A stretch of DNA of 64,000 bases from Bosea beijingensis. GTDB lineage: Bacteria > Pseudomonadota > Alphaproteobacteria > Rhizobiales > Beijerinckiaceae. Shown one piece after another: positions 19,066 to 28,282 of the stretch. The DNA lies in the NCBI RefSeq assembly GCF_030758975.1, contig NZ_CP132359.1:1318811-1382810 (forward strand), in the 5' to 3' direction. A program made the translations under genes and the position numbers. Under the pieces are notes generated by a model, which did no database searches, had not been told where the DNA came from, and worked only from the letters and a program-made list of their open reading frames with translations. Within the stretch, counting starts at the first letter, position 1. Every line of letters begins with the position of its first letter.

Positions 19066-20064
19066 TCAGGCGGCGGGCGCGCGGATGCGGCCGACCTCGA
19101 TGCCGTTCCAGTTCTTCAGCACGGTCTCGCGCAGCGGCGCAAACGCGGCCTGCGTGGCATCGTCCATCGGCAGGAAGCGCGCGATCAGGGCGCCGAGCGC
19201 GACCTCGGCGGCACGGCCGGCACCGTCATCGCATTTCAGGGCGATGCCGTAGCCCAGTTCCGGCAAGGCAGCGCAATAGACGCCCTCGGCCCCGGTCTTG
19301 GTGAAGGCGCGCGCGCCGAGCAGGTCCATCAGGCGCGTGTCGTAGCGGCCCGTACCGGCGACCATGAAAGGATGGGCCGCCGCAGCCGCCCGGATGCGCG
19401 CCGCCGCCTTCGCCCGCTCCGGCCCGAAGCCGCGGCCGGTGCCGAGCCGGGCGAAGCCCAGCGCCAGCGCCGAGAGCGGCACGGCGTAGGACGGGATCGA
19501 GCAGCCGTCCGTGCCCATCCGGTCTGGGCTATGGACCGCGCCGGTCACGGCCTCCAGCGCGCCGCGCACGGCCTGCTGCACGGGATGGCTCGCCTTCACG
19601 TAGCCCGCCGGGTCCTCATCCATGTTGCAGGACAGGCAGACGAAGCCGGCATGCTTGCCGGAGCAGTTGTTGTTGAGGGCGCCCGACTTCGCCAGGGCGC
19701 GAGAGACGAGATCGTTCGACGGCCAATGCGCACCGCATTCGAGGCAACCGGCATCGCGGCCGGCCTTGCGCAGCATCGCGAGCGAGGTTTCGGCATGAAG
19801 CGGTTCGCCGGAATGCGAGGAGACGGCGAGCGCGATCTCGGCCTCGGTCAGCCCGTAGCGATCAGCGGCGCCGCTCTCGATCAGCGGCAGGCCCTGGATC
19901 GCCTTGACGGCCGAACGCGGGAAGACCGGGCGCTCGACATCGCCGGCCGAGAAAACCACGCCGCCATCGGCATCGACGACGATCGCCGCGCCGCGATGGC
20001 GCGATTCGACGACATTGCCGCGCGTGACCTCGGCGAGAACGGGATTTTCCATGGCGACCTCCAT
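19066..20064 (-). CDS. Rhizobium-type (class 3) L-asparaginase
   Basis: About 332 residues (ATG at 20064; MENPV at 20052 is an equally good start). It belongs to the Rhizobium etli asparaginase group, unrelated to the E. coli enzymes. From MENPV the hallmark residues are visible: a Ser-x-x-Lys pair in RSAVKAIQG (47/50), SSHSGE near 78-83, the zinc ligands Cys130 and Lys133 in NNNCSGKHAG, Cys184 in DGCSIPSY, and the second catalytic Lys in ALKCDDGAGR. It hydrolyses L-asparagine to aspartate and ammonia, probably in the cytoplasm because no signal peptide is seen. It faces the beta-helix gene with only 7 nt between stops. Confidence 0.9.
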   Translation of the reverse strand: MEVAMENPVLAEVTRGNVVESRHRGAAIVVDADGGVVFSAGDVERPVFPRSAVKAIQGLPLIESGAADRYGLTEAEIALAVSSHSGEPLHAETSLAMLRKAGRDAGCLECGAHWPSNDLVSRALAKSGALNNNCSGKHAGFVCLSCNMDEDPAGYVKASHPVQQAVRGALEAVTGAVHSPDRMGTDGCSIPSYAVPLSALALGFARLGTGRGFGPERAKAAARIRAAAAAHPFMVAGTGRYDTRLMDLLGARAFTKTGAEGVYCAALPELGYGIALKCDDGAGRAAEVALGALIARFLPMDDATQAAFAPLRETVLKNWNGIEVGRIRAPAA

Positions 20065-20192
20065 TGCCCATTCGTGAGGGCTTGCCGCCTTTTGGCGCCG
20101 CAGCGGGGTCCTGTCAAAAGCGCTGGCGCGAAAGGCGCCGGGCTGCCACGGTGCGGCCCAGCCAAGCCACGCCCTTCAGCGATGGAAGACCG

Positions 20193-21017
20193 ATGTCGCC
20201 GGACTACGAGACCGAGTACAACAACCGCGCCCGCGTGCCGGAGCATCCCGGCATCATCGCCGGCTGGCAGGTGGATGCCGCCGCCTATCGCAGTGAAGCG
20301 CTGTCCGAGCTGGACGTCTCCTATGGCGAGGGCGCGCGCCAGGCCTATGACCTGTTCAAGCCCGAAACGATCCGCGGCAACGCGCTGGTGATGTTCATCC
20401 ATGGCGGTTACTGGCAGGCGCTCGACCGCAGCTATTTCTCGCATATGGCGCGCGGGCTGAACCGGCTCGGCCTGCCGGTCGCAATCGTCGGCTACGATCT
20501 CTGCCCGCAGGTCCATCTCGGCCATGTCGTCTGGGAATTGCAGCAGGCGGCTGCCGCGCTCTGGCGGCGCTTCGGCCTGCCGGTGGTCGCGACCGGGCAC
20601 TCGGCCGGCGGCCATCTCAGCGCCTGCACGCTCGCCACCGACTGGAAGAATGTCGACCCCGACCTGCCGGACCAGCTCGTGCCGGCCGCCTATGGCATCT
20701 CCGGCCTCTACAATCTGAAGCCCCTCGTCGAGACCAGCATCAACAAGGCGCTGAATCTCGACCTGGCCGCAGCGGAGCTGGAAAGCCCGCTGTTCTGGCC
20801 GGCGCCCTCACGCCTGACCATGGATGCGGTCGTCGGTGGCGCCGAGAGTGACGAATATCACCGGCAGAGCCGCCGGCTCGTCGACGTCTGGGGGCTGGAG
20901 GGGGTGACGACGCGCTATGAGGAAATCCCCGGCGCCAACCATTTCACCGTGATCGCCGGGCTGACCGATCCGCAGAATGCGATGACACGGCGCATCGCCG
21001 CGCTCGCCGGCGCTTGA
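20193..21017 (+). CDS. Alpha/beta hydrolase, kynurenine-formamidase-like
   Basis: A 274-residue alpha/beta hydrolase. HGGYWQALDRS is the oxyanion motif typical of arylformamidases and related carboxylesterases; GHSAGGHLSACTL carries the nucleophile Ser, with a late His in PGANHFTVI. The start MSPDYETEYNNRARVPEHP matches the usual N-terminus of this group. Kynurenine formamidase activity is a guess: no other kynurenine-pathway gene is nearby, and family members also hydrolyse other amides and esters. It is divergent from the asparaginase gene. Confidence 0.82.
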   Translation: MSPDYETEYNNRARVPEHPGIIAGWQVDAAAYRSEALSELDVSYGEGARQAYDLFKPETIRGNALVMFIHGGYWQALDRSYFSHMARGLNRLGLPVAIVGYDLCPQVHLGHVVWELQQAAAALWRRFGLPVVATGHSAGGHLSACTLATDWKNVDPDLPDQLVPAAYGISGLYNLKPLVETSINKALNLDLAAAELESPLFWPAPSRLTMDAVVGGAESDEYHRQSRRLVDVWGLEGVTTRYEEIPGANHFTVIAGLTDPQNAMTRRIAALAGA

Positions 21018-21049
21018 TCTCGGCCCTTCTAAGATCATTCTTTCTTTGG

Positions 21050-21095
21050 GCATCGGCCTTTACCGAAAACCGCATTCCACTTTTCGGGCCGATGC
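21050..21095. repeat. Palindromic intergenic element, family 2, copy 1
   Basis: Outer arms GCATCGGCC (21050-21058) and GGCCGATGC (21087-21095) enclose inner arms CCGAAAA (21063-21069) and TTTTCGG (21081-21087). A second copy is at 59137-59182. Such elements are widespread between Hyphomicrobiales genes. Confidence 0.75.
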
Positions 21096-21128
21096 CTTAT
21101 CCAGACCGAGAGAGTTTCGGAGCGCGCC

Positions 21129-21365
21129 ATGCAGACCTTCTTCGTCGAGATCAAATGCAAGCTCGGCAAGACCTACGAGGTCGCCAGCGAACTGGCCGAT
21201 CGCGAGATCGCCTCCGAGATCTACTCGACCGCCGGCAATTACGACATCCTGGCCAAGTTCCACGTCGCGGCCGATGTCGATATCGGCCATTTCGTCGCGC
21301 AGAAGGTGCAGTCGATCCCCGAGATCGCCGACACCCACACGATCATCACCTTCAAGGCGTTCTGA
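21129..21365 (+). CDS. Stand-alone Lrp/AsnC ligand-binding (RAM) domain protein
   Basis: A 78-residue protein consisting only of the RAM effector-binding domain of Lrp/AsnC regulators (FFVEIKCKLGKTYEVASELA, YSTAGNYDILAKFHV), with no helix-turn-helix. Such stand-alone domains form ring-shaped oligomers and may bind amino acids or modulate full-length Lrp proteins. GGAG lies 8 nt upstream of the ATG. It precedes the malic enzyme gene by 215 bp. A full-length Lrp/AsnC gene occurs at 12832, but nothing in the sequence links the two directly. Confidence 0.88.
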   Translation: MQTFFVEIKCKLGKTYEVASELADREIASEIYSTAGNYDILAKFHVAADVDIGHFVAQKVQSIPEIADTHTIITFKAF

Positions 21366-21413
21366 CCCCCCGCGTCGACGGCGCCGGAATTTGTCGAATC
21401 GTTTCCGGCGCTT

Positions 21414-21433
21414 GCATGCGAATTCTCGCATGC
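21414..21433. other. Inverted repeat upstream of malic enzyme
   Basis: GCATGCGA (21414-21421) and TCGCATGC (21426-21433) flank ATTC, in the 215-bp gap between the RAM-domain gene and maeB. It could be a terminator stem without a T-run or an operator; neither can be decided. Confidence 0.4.
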
Positions 21434-21580
21434 CGATTCAACGTCTTGCCAAATTGATTCAAGATTGCGCCTGCGCCACCCTTTCCGCCCCGGCGAAACT
21501 GCTAGCAGCGCCCCGACGGCTTGACGGCATGGGGGCTTTCGCGCGACCAGCATCCTTCGGACTGCAGGGATCCTCGCGCC

Positions 21581-23881
21581 ATGAAAAGCACGCTCTCCAC
21601 CGATCTGCGCTCGGGCGCGCTCGTCTACCATCGCCAGCCCCGGCCCGGTAAGCTCGAGATCCAGGCGACCAAGCCGCTGGGCAACCAGCGCGACCTCGCG
21701 CTCGCCTATTCGCCCGGCGTCGCGGCCGCCTGCGAGGCGATCGTCGACGATCCCTCCGAAGCCGCCGAGCTGACCTCGCGCCAGAACCTCGTCGCCGTCA
21801 TCACCAACGGCACGGCCGTGCTCGGCCTTGGCGATATCGGCCCGCTCGCCTCCAAGCCGGTGATGGAGGGCAAGGCCGTCCTCTTCAAGAAATTCGCCGG
21901 CATCGACTGCTTCGATATCGAGGTCGAGCAGAAGAACATCGAGAAATTCGTCGAGGTCGTCGCGGCGCTGGAGCCGACCTTCGGCGGCATCAACCTTGAA
22001 GACATCAAGGGCCCGGAGTGCTTCGAGATCGAGGAGCAGCTCAAGGCCCGGATGAAGATCCCGGTCTTCCATGACGACCAGCACGGCACGGCGATCATCG
22101 TCGGCGCCGCCGTCCTGAACGGGCTCGACCTCGCGGGCAAGAAGATCGCCGACGTCAAGATCGTCGTCTCCGGCGCGGGCGCTGCCGCTCTCGCCTGCAC
22201 CAACCTGCTGGTCGAGCTCGGCGCCAGTCGCCAGAACATCTGGATCAGCGACATCGACGGCGTGGTCTACAAGGGCCGCAACACCCTGATGGACCGCTGG
22301 AAGGAGGTCTATGCGCAGGAGACCGATGCCCGCACGCTCAGCGACATCATCGGCGGCGCCGACATCTTCCTCGGCCTCTCCGCTGCCGGCGTGCTCAAGC
22401 CCGAGATGGCCAAGCAGATGGCACAGAGGCCGCTGATCCTGGCGCTCGCCAACCCCAATCCCGAGATCACGCCGGAAGACGCGCTCGCCGTCCGCCCCGA
22501 CGCGATGATCTGCACCGGCCGCTCGGACTATCCGAACCAGGTCAACAACGTCCTCTGCTTCCCCTATATCTTCCGCGGCGCGCTCGACGTGCAGGCGACG
22601 ACGATCAACGAGGCGATGAAGCTCGCCGCGGTACGCGCCATCGCCTCGCTCGCCCGCGAGGCGACCTCCGACATCGCGGCCCGCGCCTATGGCGGCGAGG
22701 CCTCGACCTTTGGCGCGACCTCGCTGATCCCGAACCCGTTCGATCCGCGCCTGATCATGCGCATCGCCCCGGCCGTCGCCGAGGCCGCGATGGTGACCGG
22801 GGTTGCCCGCAAGCCGCTGGTCGATGTCGAAGCCTATCGCGAGCAGCTCTCGCGCTTCGTCTTCCGCTCCGGCTTCCTGATGAAGCCGCTGTTCCAGAAG
22901 GCCAAGGCCGATCCGAAGCGCGTGATCTATGCGGAGGGCGAGGACGAGCGCGTGCTGCGCGCCGCCCAGGTCGCGCTGGAGGAAGGGCTAGCGGTTCCGA
23001 TCCTGATCGGCCGCCCGAGCGTGATCGAGACGCGCATCCAGCGCTTCGGCCTCACGCTCAAGCCCGGCGTCGATTTCGAGGTGGTCAATCCCGAGGACGA
23101 CCCGCGCTATCGCGACTACGTCCAGACCTATCTCGACATTGCTGGCCGGCGCGGCATCACGCCCGAGGCGGCACGCGCGCTGGTACGTACCAACAACACC
23201 GTGATCGCAGCACTCGCCGTGGCGCGCGGCGATGCCGATGCGATGATCTCGGGCCTCGAAGGCCGGTTCATGTCGCGCCTGCGGCACATCAAGGACATCA
23301 TCGGCCTAGCGCCAGGCGTCGGCGATCTCGCGTCGATGACCCTGATCATCACCAACAAGGGCGCCTTCTTCCTGTCGGACACCCATGTGAAGCACGATCC
23401 GACGGCGGAGGAGATCGCCGACATGACCGTGCTCGCGGCCGACCATGTCCAGCGCTTCGGCATCGATCCGAAGATCGCCCTCCTCTCGCATTCCGATTTC
23501 GGCGCGGCCGACACGCCCTCCTCGCTCAAGATGCGCAAGGCGCTGAAGCTGATCCGCGAGCGCGCGCCGCATCTGGAATGCGACGGCGAGATGGAGGCCG
23601 ACACCGCCCTCGTCCCGTTGATCCGCGAACGCGTGCTGCCCTCCTCGACGCTGAAGGAGATGGCGAATGTCCTGATCTTCCCCAATCTCGACGCGGCCAA
23701 CATCTCCTACCAGTTCGCCAAGGTGATGGCCGATGCCCTGCCGGTCGGCCCGATCCTGATCGGCACGGCCAAGCCCGCGCATATCCTCACCGGCTCGGTG
23801 ACGGCGCGTGGCGTGGTCAACATGACCGCCGTCGCGGTGGTCGAAGCGCAGGAGAGCGCTGCGGCAGCGGCCGGCAAGTGA
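21581..23881 (+). CDS. maeB: NADP-dependent malic enzyme with C-terminal phosphotransacetylase-like domain
   Basis: A 766-residue two-domain protein: malic enzyme (residues about 1-430; [23 protein letters not shown] Rossmann segment near 190) fused to a phosphate-acetyltransferase-like domain (about 440-766) that serves regulation rather than catalysis in characterised homologues, commonly by acetyl-CoA. It decarboxylates malate to pyruvate with NADPH formation, linking the TCA cycle to gluconeogenesis and lipid synthesis. The ATG at 21581 gives the conserved N-terminus [20 protein letters not shown]. Succinyl-CoA made by the mutase encoded in this window would feed malate to this enzyme. 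Confidence 0.95.
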   Translation: MKSTLSTDLRSGALVYHRQPRPGKLEIQATKPLGNQRDLALAYSPGVAAACEAIVDDPSEAAELTSRQNLVAVITNGTAVLGLGDIGPLASKPVMEGKAVLFKKFAGIDCFDIEVEQKNIEKFVEVVAALEPTFGGINLEDIKGPECFEIEEQLKARMKIPVFHDDQHGTAIIVGAAVLNGLDLAGKKIADVKIVVSGAGAAALACTNLLVELGASRQNIWISDIDGVVYKGRNTLMDRWKEVYAQETDARTLSDIIGGADIFLGLSAAGVLKPEMAKQMAQRPLILALANPNPEITPEDALAVRPDAMICTGRSDYPNQVNNVLCFPYIFRGALDVQATTINEAMKLAAVRAIASLAREATSDIAARAYGGEASTFGATSLIPNPFDPRLIMRIAPAVAEAAMVTGVARKPLVDVEAYREQLSRFVFRSGFLMKPLFQKAKADPKRVIYAEGEDERVLRAAQVALEEGLAVPILIGRPSVIETRIQRFGLTLKPGVDFEVVNPEDDPRYRDYVQTYLDIAGRRGITPEAARALVRTNNTVIAALAVARGDADAMISGLEGRFMSRLRHIKDIIGLAPGVGDLASMTLIITNKGAFFLSDTHVKHDPTAEEIADMTVLAADHVQRFGIDPKIALLSHSDFGAADTPSSLKMRKALKLIRERAPHLECDGEMEADTALVPLIRERVLPSSTLKEMANVLIFPNLDAANISYQFAKVMADALPVGPILIGTAKPAHILTGSVTARGVVNMTAVAVVEAQESAAAAAGK

Positions 23882-24024
23882 ACCTGTAGCCAACTCCTGA
23901 CAAGCGAGCAGCGAAAACCACGGCCACGCCGTCGCTTTCGCGCTTGGCAGACTCAACGCGACAGGGTCTACTCCCCCTGAAGTCGGGCATCGCTCGCAAC
24001 GACGCCCGGCTCAGGGAGGTTGCC

Positions 24025-25623
24025 ATGCTCGACGTCACGCGCCGCCATGCCCCTTTGGCCTTCGCCGCCATCCTGGCCGCGACCCGCGCTGCCACCGCGC
24101 AGGGCCGCATCGTATTCCATCGCGGCAATGACGGCGATCCCGAGACGCTCGATCCGCACAAGACCTCGACCGTCGCGGAAGCGCATCTGCTGCGCGACCT
24201 GCGCGAGGGCCTCGTCATCCACGACATGAAGGGCGAGGTCGCGCCCGGCGTCGCCGAGAGCTGGACGATGAGCCCGGACGGCAAAAGCTGGCGCTTCAAG
24301 CTGCGCGGCACCGCGAAATGGTCCAATGGCGACCCGGTCAAGGCCTCGGACTTCGTCTATTCCTTCCGGCGCATCGTCAATCCCGAGACCGGCGCGAAAT
24401 ACGCCAACCTGCTCTTCCCGATCCGCAATGCCGAAGCGATCCACAAGGCTGCGGCCGGTTCCTCGCTCGAAGCGCTCGGCGTCACCGCGCCCGACGAGAG
24501 CACGCTGGAGATCGCTCTGGAGCAGCCGACGCCCTACCTGCTCGAACTCCTGACCCATCAGAGCGCCCTGCCGGTGCATCCGGCCAGCGTGGCCAGGGCC
24601 GCGCAAGAACCGGCACGACCGGAGAACTGGATCACCAACGGCCCCTATATGCTCAAGGAGCTGGCGCCGAACTCGCATATCCGGCTCGACCGCAATCCAC
24701 ATTTCCACGCGGCAGGCTCAGTGAAGATCGATACCGTGATCTTCTATCCGGCCTCCGACCTCGCAGCCGCTGCGCGGCGCTTCCAGGCTGGGGAACTGCA
24801 CCTCACCACCGACATCCCAGCCGACCAGTTCAAGAGCCTGAAGGAAAAGCTCGGCGACCAGGTCCAGATCGGCCCCTATCTCGCGACCTATTTCCTGATC
24901 ATCAACAGCGCCAAGCCGCCCTTCGACGACGAGCGCGTCAGGCGCGCGCTCTCCTTGCAGATCGATCGCGAATTCATCGCCGACCGGATCTGGGGCGGCA
25001 CGATGCTGCCGGCCTATGGCGTGATTCCCCCGCACATCGGCAATTATGGCGAGCGGGCCGAACTCGATTTCCGCCATGCCTCGATCCTGGAGCGCGAGGA
25101 CGAAGCGAAACGCCTGCTCGCCTCGGCCGGGTTCGGCAGCGTGCCGCTCCAGGTCGAGTTCCGCTTCAACACCACCGACAACAATCGCCACACGGCCGAG
25201 GCGATCGCCGAGCAGTGGCGCGCCATCGGCGTCGAGACCCGCTTCGTCGAGACGGATTTCCGCACGCATTTCGCCTATCTGCGCGACGGCGGCGATTTCG
25301 ACGTCGCGCGCTACGGCTGGGTCGGCGACTATTCCGACCCGCAGAACTTCCTGTTCCTGTTCGAGAGCGACAATGCCGGCTTCAACATCGGCAAGTACAG
25401 GAATCCGCAATTCGACGCGCTGATGAAGCTCGCGACCGAGGAGCTCGACCTCGCCCGGCGCGCCGCGGTCCTGCGCGAGGCCGACAGCATCGTCATCCGC
25501 GACCAGCCCTGGATTCCGGTGATGCACTACTCGACCAAGAACCTGGTCTCGCCGAAGCTCACCGGCTTCGAGCAGAACCTGCGCGGCGCGATCCCGACGC
25601 GCTTCCTGGGCCTGAAGGCCTGA
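24025..25623 (+). CDS. Periplasmic oligopeptide-binding protein (OppA-like), orphan
   Basis: A 532-residue solute-binding protein of ABC family 5 (oligopeptide/dipeptide/nickel). A signal sequence (RRHAPLAFAAILAATRAATA, cleaved near residue 25) precedes RGNDGDPETLDPHKTSTVAE, the typical mature N-terminus; FDDERVRRALSLQIDREFI is the central family motif. The ATG at 24025 has GGGAGG 8 nt upstream. No permease or ATPase gene follows, so it must use components encoded elsewhere. It is followed 112 nt later by a D-amino-acid aminotransferase gene, which hints at murein or D-amino-acid-containing peptides, but that is only inference. Confidence 0.9.
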   Translation: MLDVTRRHAPLAFAAILAATRAATAQGRIVFHRGNDGDPETLDPHKTSTVAEAHLLRDLREGLVIHDMKGEVAPGVAESWTMSPDGKSWRFKLRGTAKWSNGDPVKASDFVYSFRRIVNPETGAKYANLLFPIRNAEAIHKAAAGSSLEALGVTAPDESTLEIALEQPTPYLLELLTHQSALPVHPASVARAAQEPARPENWITNGPYMLKELAPNSHIRLDRNPHFHAAGSVKIDTVIFYPASDLAAAARRFQAGELHLTTDIPADQFKSLKEKLGDQVQIGPYLATYFLIINSAKPPFDDERVRRALSLQIDREFIADRIWGGTMLPAYGVIPPHIGNYGERAELDFRHASILEREDEAKRLLASAGFGSVPLQVEFRFNTTDNNRHTAEAIAEQWRAIGVETRFVETDFRTHFAYLRDGGDFDVARYGWVGDYSDPQNFLFLFESDNAGFNIGKYRNPQFDALMKLATEELDLARRAAVLREADSIVIRDQPWIPVMHYSTKNLVSPKLTGFEQNLRGAIPTRFLGLKA

Positions 25624-25735
25624 AGGCCGGCCCTGCACCAGACGCCGGGCCGTTTCCCCGCCTTGAGGCTCGCAACCGGCGCCAAGCTTCGCTAGGAAGG
25701 GCTGGCGTTCCCTTCCAATCAGCGAGTCCGCATCG

Positions 25736-26593
25736 ATGAGCCGCATCGTCTACGTCAATGGCGCCTATCTTCCCGAGGAAGAGGCCAAGATCTCCGTTTT
25801 CGACCGCGGCTTCATTTTCGGCGACGGCATTTACGAGGTTTCGGCGGTGATCGGCGGCAAGCTCGTCGATTGCGAGGCGCATCTCGCCCGGCTCGAGCGC
25901 TCCTGCGGCGAAATCCGCCTTGGCCTGCCCTGGTCGAAGGCCGAGCTCGTCGCGATCCACGAGGAGCTGATCAAGCGCAACAAGCTCGACGAGGGTGGCA
26001 TCTACCTGCAGGTTTCGCGCGGCGCCTCCGATCGCGATTTCCCCTTCCCGAAGGATATCCAGCCCACGCTGGTGATGTTTACCCAGGCCCGCAACTTCGT
26101 GAACGCGCCGGGCGCCAAGACCGGCATCAAGGTCGTCTCGACGCCGGACCTGCGCTGGGCCCGCCGCGACATCAAGAGCGTCAACCTGCTCGCCCCCGTC
26201 CTCGCCAAGCAGTTCGCGCTGGAAAGCGGTGCGCAGGAGGCCTGGCTCACCGAGGACGGCGTGGTGACGGAGGGCGCCTCGTCCACCGCCTGGATCGTCA
26301 AGGGCAAGACCCTGATCTCGCGCCCGCTCTCCAACAAGGTGCTGCCGGGCATCACCCGCAAGGCCGTGCTGGCCTATCTCGCGGAATCCGGCTTCAGCTT
26401 CGAGGAGCGCGAGTTCACGCTGGAAGAGGCGCTCGACGCCGAGGAGGCCTTCATCACCTCCGCGACCAGCCTCGTCATGCCGGTGACCACGATCGACGGC
26501 CACACGATCCATAACGGGGCCCCCGGCCCGACCGCGCTGCGCCTGCGCGAGATCTATATCGACTACGCCCGCAAGGGCGGCGTGCTGGGCTGA
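25736..26593 (+). CDS. dat: D-amino-acid aminotransferase
   Basis: A 285-residue class IV (fold III) PLP aminotransferase. VFDRGFIFGDGIYEV and the PLP lysine in RRDIKSVNLLAPVLAKQFAL are characteristic; TEGASSTAWIV and LPGITR bind the cofactor phosphate. The DIKS-x-NLL context favours D-alanine transaminase over branched-chain aminotransferase. It would interconvert D-alanine and D-glutamate with their 2-oxo acids. The ATG at 25736 gives the canonical N-terminus. No gene for a peptidoglycan enzyme is adjacent. Confidence 0.9.
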   Translation: MSRIVYVNGAYLPEEEAKISVFDRGFIFGDGIYEVSAVIGGKLVDCEAHLARLERSCGEIRLGLPWSKAELVAIHEELIKRNKLDEGGIYLQVSRGASDRDFPFPKDIQPTLVMFTQARNFVNAPGAKTGIKVVSTPDLRWARRDIKSVNLLAPVLAKQFALESGAQEAWLTEDGVVTEGASSTAWIVKGKTLISRPLSNKVLPGITRKAVLAYLAESGFSFEEREFTLEEALDAEEAFITSATSLVMPVTTIDGHTIHNGAPGPTALRLREIYIDYARKGGVLG

Positions 26594-26605
26594 TACCCAC
26601 GCGAA

Positions 26606-26702
26606 TCATCCCGGACAAGCGGTGCAGCCGCGCCGATCCGGGATCCATGCCTGAACCGTTCCAGCATGGATTCCGGGTCTTCGCTTCGCTACGCCCGGGA
26701 TC
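26606..26702. repeat. Palindromic repeat, family 1, copy A
   Basis: Outer arms ATCCCGG (26608-26614) and CCGGGAT (26695-26701) enclose an inner hairpin with ATCCATGC (26643-26650) and GCATGGAT (26664-26671). It lies between the converging dat and guaD genes. Related copies are at 28142, 40941 and 59982. Confidence 0.8.
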
Positions 26703-26723
26703 TCTTGATGTGGTGGATTGGGG

Positions 26724-28046
26724 CTACAGCCCCACCCGCTCCCCCATCACATAGGTCGCAGCAACGTTGCGCTCGTCGCCGAGCGTGACGAGCACGAAAA
26801 GCTCCTCCGCGAGATCGCGAACCGTATCCATGCGATGCGCCATCGCCCGCGTCGCCCCCGTATCGAGCACCACGACATCCGCCTCGCGCCCGGGCTCGAA
26901 GCTCCCGATCAGATGATCGAGACCGAGCGCCACTGCATTGCCGCGCGTGATCGCATGCAGGGCTTCCAAAGCTGACAGGCTTTGCCCTTGAAGCTGCAAC
27001 ACCTTGTAGGCCTCGGCCATCGTCCGGAGCATCGAATAGGAGGTGCCTCCGCCGATATCTGTCGCAACCGCGACCTTCACCCCGCGCTGCCGGGCATGGG
27101 CCCAGTCGAACAGCCCTGAGCCGAGGAAAAGGTTCGAGGTCGGGCAGAACACCGCGACCGCGCCGGTCTCGGCGAAGGCCTGCCATTCGTCATGGGTCAT
27201 GTGGATGCAGTGACCCATCAGGCTCCTGGCGCCGAGCAGGCCGTAGCGCCGGTAGATATCGGCGTAATCAGCGGCTTCCGGGTAAAGCTCGCGAGCGAAG
27301 GCGATCTCGGCCCGGTTCTCGTCGATATGGGTCTGGACATGGCAGTCGGGGTGCTCGGCCGCCAGCCGCCCGGCCGCCGCCATCTGCTCCGGCGTCGAGG
27401 TGATCGCGAAGCGCGGGGTGATCGCATAGAGCTGCCGGCCCTTGCCGTGCCAGCGGGCGATCAACGCCTTCGAATCGCGATAGCCGCTCTCCGCCGTATC
27501 GGTCAGTGCCTCCGGCGCGTTGCGATCCATCATCACCTTGCCGGCGATCATGCGGGTGTTACGACGCTGCGACTCGGAGAAGAACGCTTCGGCCGATTTC
27601 GGATGCACCGAGCAATAGACCGCCGCCGTCGTGGTGCCATTAGCCAGCAACTCGTCGAGGAAGAAGCGCGAGAGCTTCTCGGCATGGCCCTGCTGCGCCA
27701 GCTTCTGCTCCTCGACGAAGGTGTATTTGTTCAGCCATTCCATGAGCTGAGCGCCATAGGAGGCGACGACCTGCGTCTGCGGCATGTGGATATGGGCGTC
27801 GATGAAGCCCGGCATGATCAGATGCGGACGATGGTCGACGATTTCGGCATCGACCGGCAGCGTCCGCAGCAACTCCCGCGCCTCGCCCGCCGCCTTGACC
27901 AGCCCGTTCTCGATGACGAGCAAACCATCCTCGACATAGCGATGCGCGGCTTCACCTGCCGTTTGCGGGTCATCGACGAACCAGAGCAGACGGCCGCGCA
28001 AGGCGCGCAGGGCGGTTGGTGCAGTCACGTCGGGCAGCTCCGGCAC
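26724..28046 (-). CDS. guaD: Guanine deaminase
   Basis: A 440-residue amidohydrolase that converts guanine to xanthine and ammonia. The zinc-binding motif HIHMPQ in PGFIDAHIHMPQ, plus TPRFAITSTPEQM, HIDEN, GHCIHM and ATDIGGGTSYSM, match guanine deaminases. Length agrees. It is divergent from the xanthine dehydrogenase operon that would oxidise its product, and a nucleoside-type importer follows that operon. The intergenic region between them (28047-28282) carries a palindromic repeat rather than an obvious shared operator. Confidence 0.94.
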   Translation of the reverse strand: MPELPDVTAPTALRALRGRLLWFVDDPQTAGEAAHRYVEDGLLVIENGLVKAAGEARELLRTLPVDAEIVDHRPHLIMPGFIDAHIHMPQTQVVASYGAQLMEWLNKYTFVEEQKLAQQGHAEKLSRFFLDELLANGTTTAAVYCSVHPKSAEAFFSESQRRNTRMIAGKVMMDRNAPEALTDTAESGYRDSKALIARWHGKGRQLYAITPRFAITSTPEQMAAAGRLAAEHPDCHVQTHIDENRAEIAFARELYPEAADYADIYRRYGLLGARSLMGHCIHMTHDEWQAFAETGAVAVFCPTSNLFLGSGLFDWAHARQRGVKVAVATDIGGGTSYSMLRTMAEAYKVLQLQGQSLSALEALHAITRGNAVALGLDHLIGSFEPGREADVVVLDTGATRAMAHRMDTVRDLAEELFVLVTLGDERNVAATYVMGERVGL

Positions 28047-28141
28047 AATTCCACATCACATCTGCACCAAATCGAAGCTTCCGGCCAAGCGCGGATCATG
28101 CCTAATCTGCGGGCATGAGAATGGCCCTTGACCTCAACGCC

Positions 28142-28247
28142 GTCATCCCGGACGCAGCGCAGCGGAGATCCGGGATCCATGCCCGAACCTCTTTCGGACA
28201 TGTTCCGGCATGGATCCCCGGGTCTCCGGTCGGTCGCCCGGGATGAC
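28142..28247. repeat. Palindromic repeat, family 1, copy B
   Basis: Outer arms GTCATCCCGG (28142-28151) and CCGGGATGAC (28238-28247); inner arms GGGATCCATGCC and GGCATGGATCCC. It sits in the divergent guaD/xdhA intergenic region, so it overlaps the space where promoters are expected. Confidence 0.85.
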
Positions 28248-28282
28248 CCGCGCATGGCGGCATCTTGATGGGAGCCCACGCG

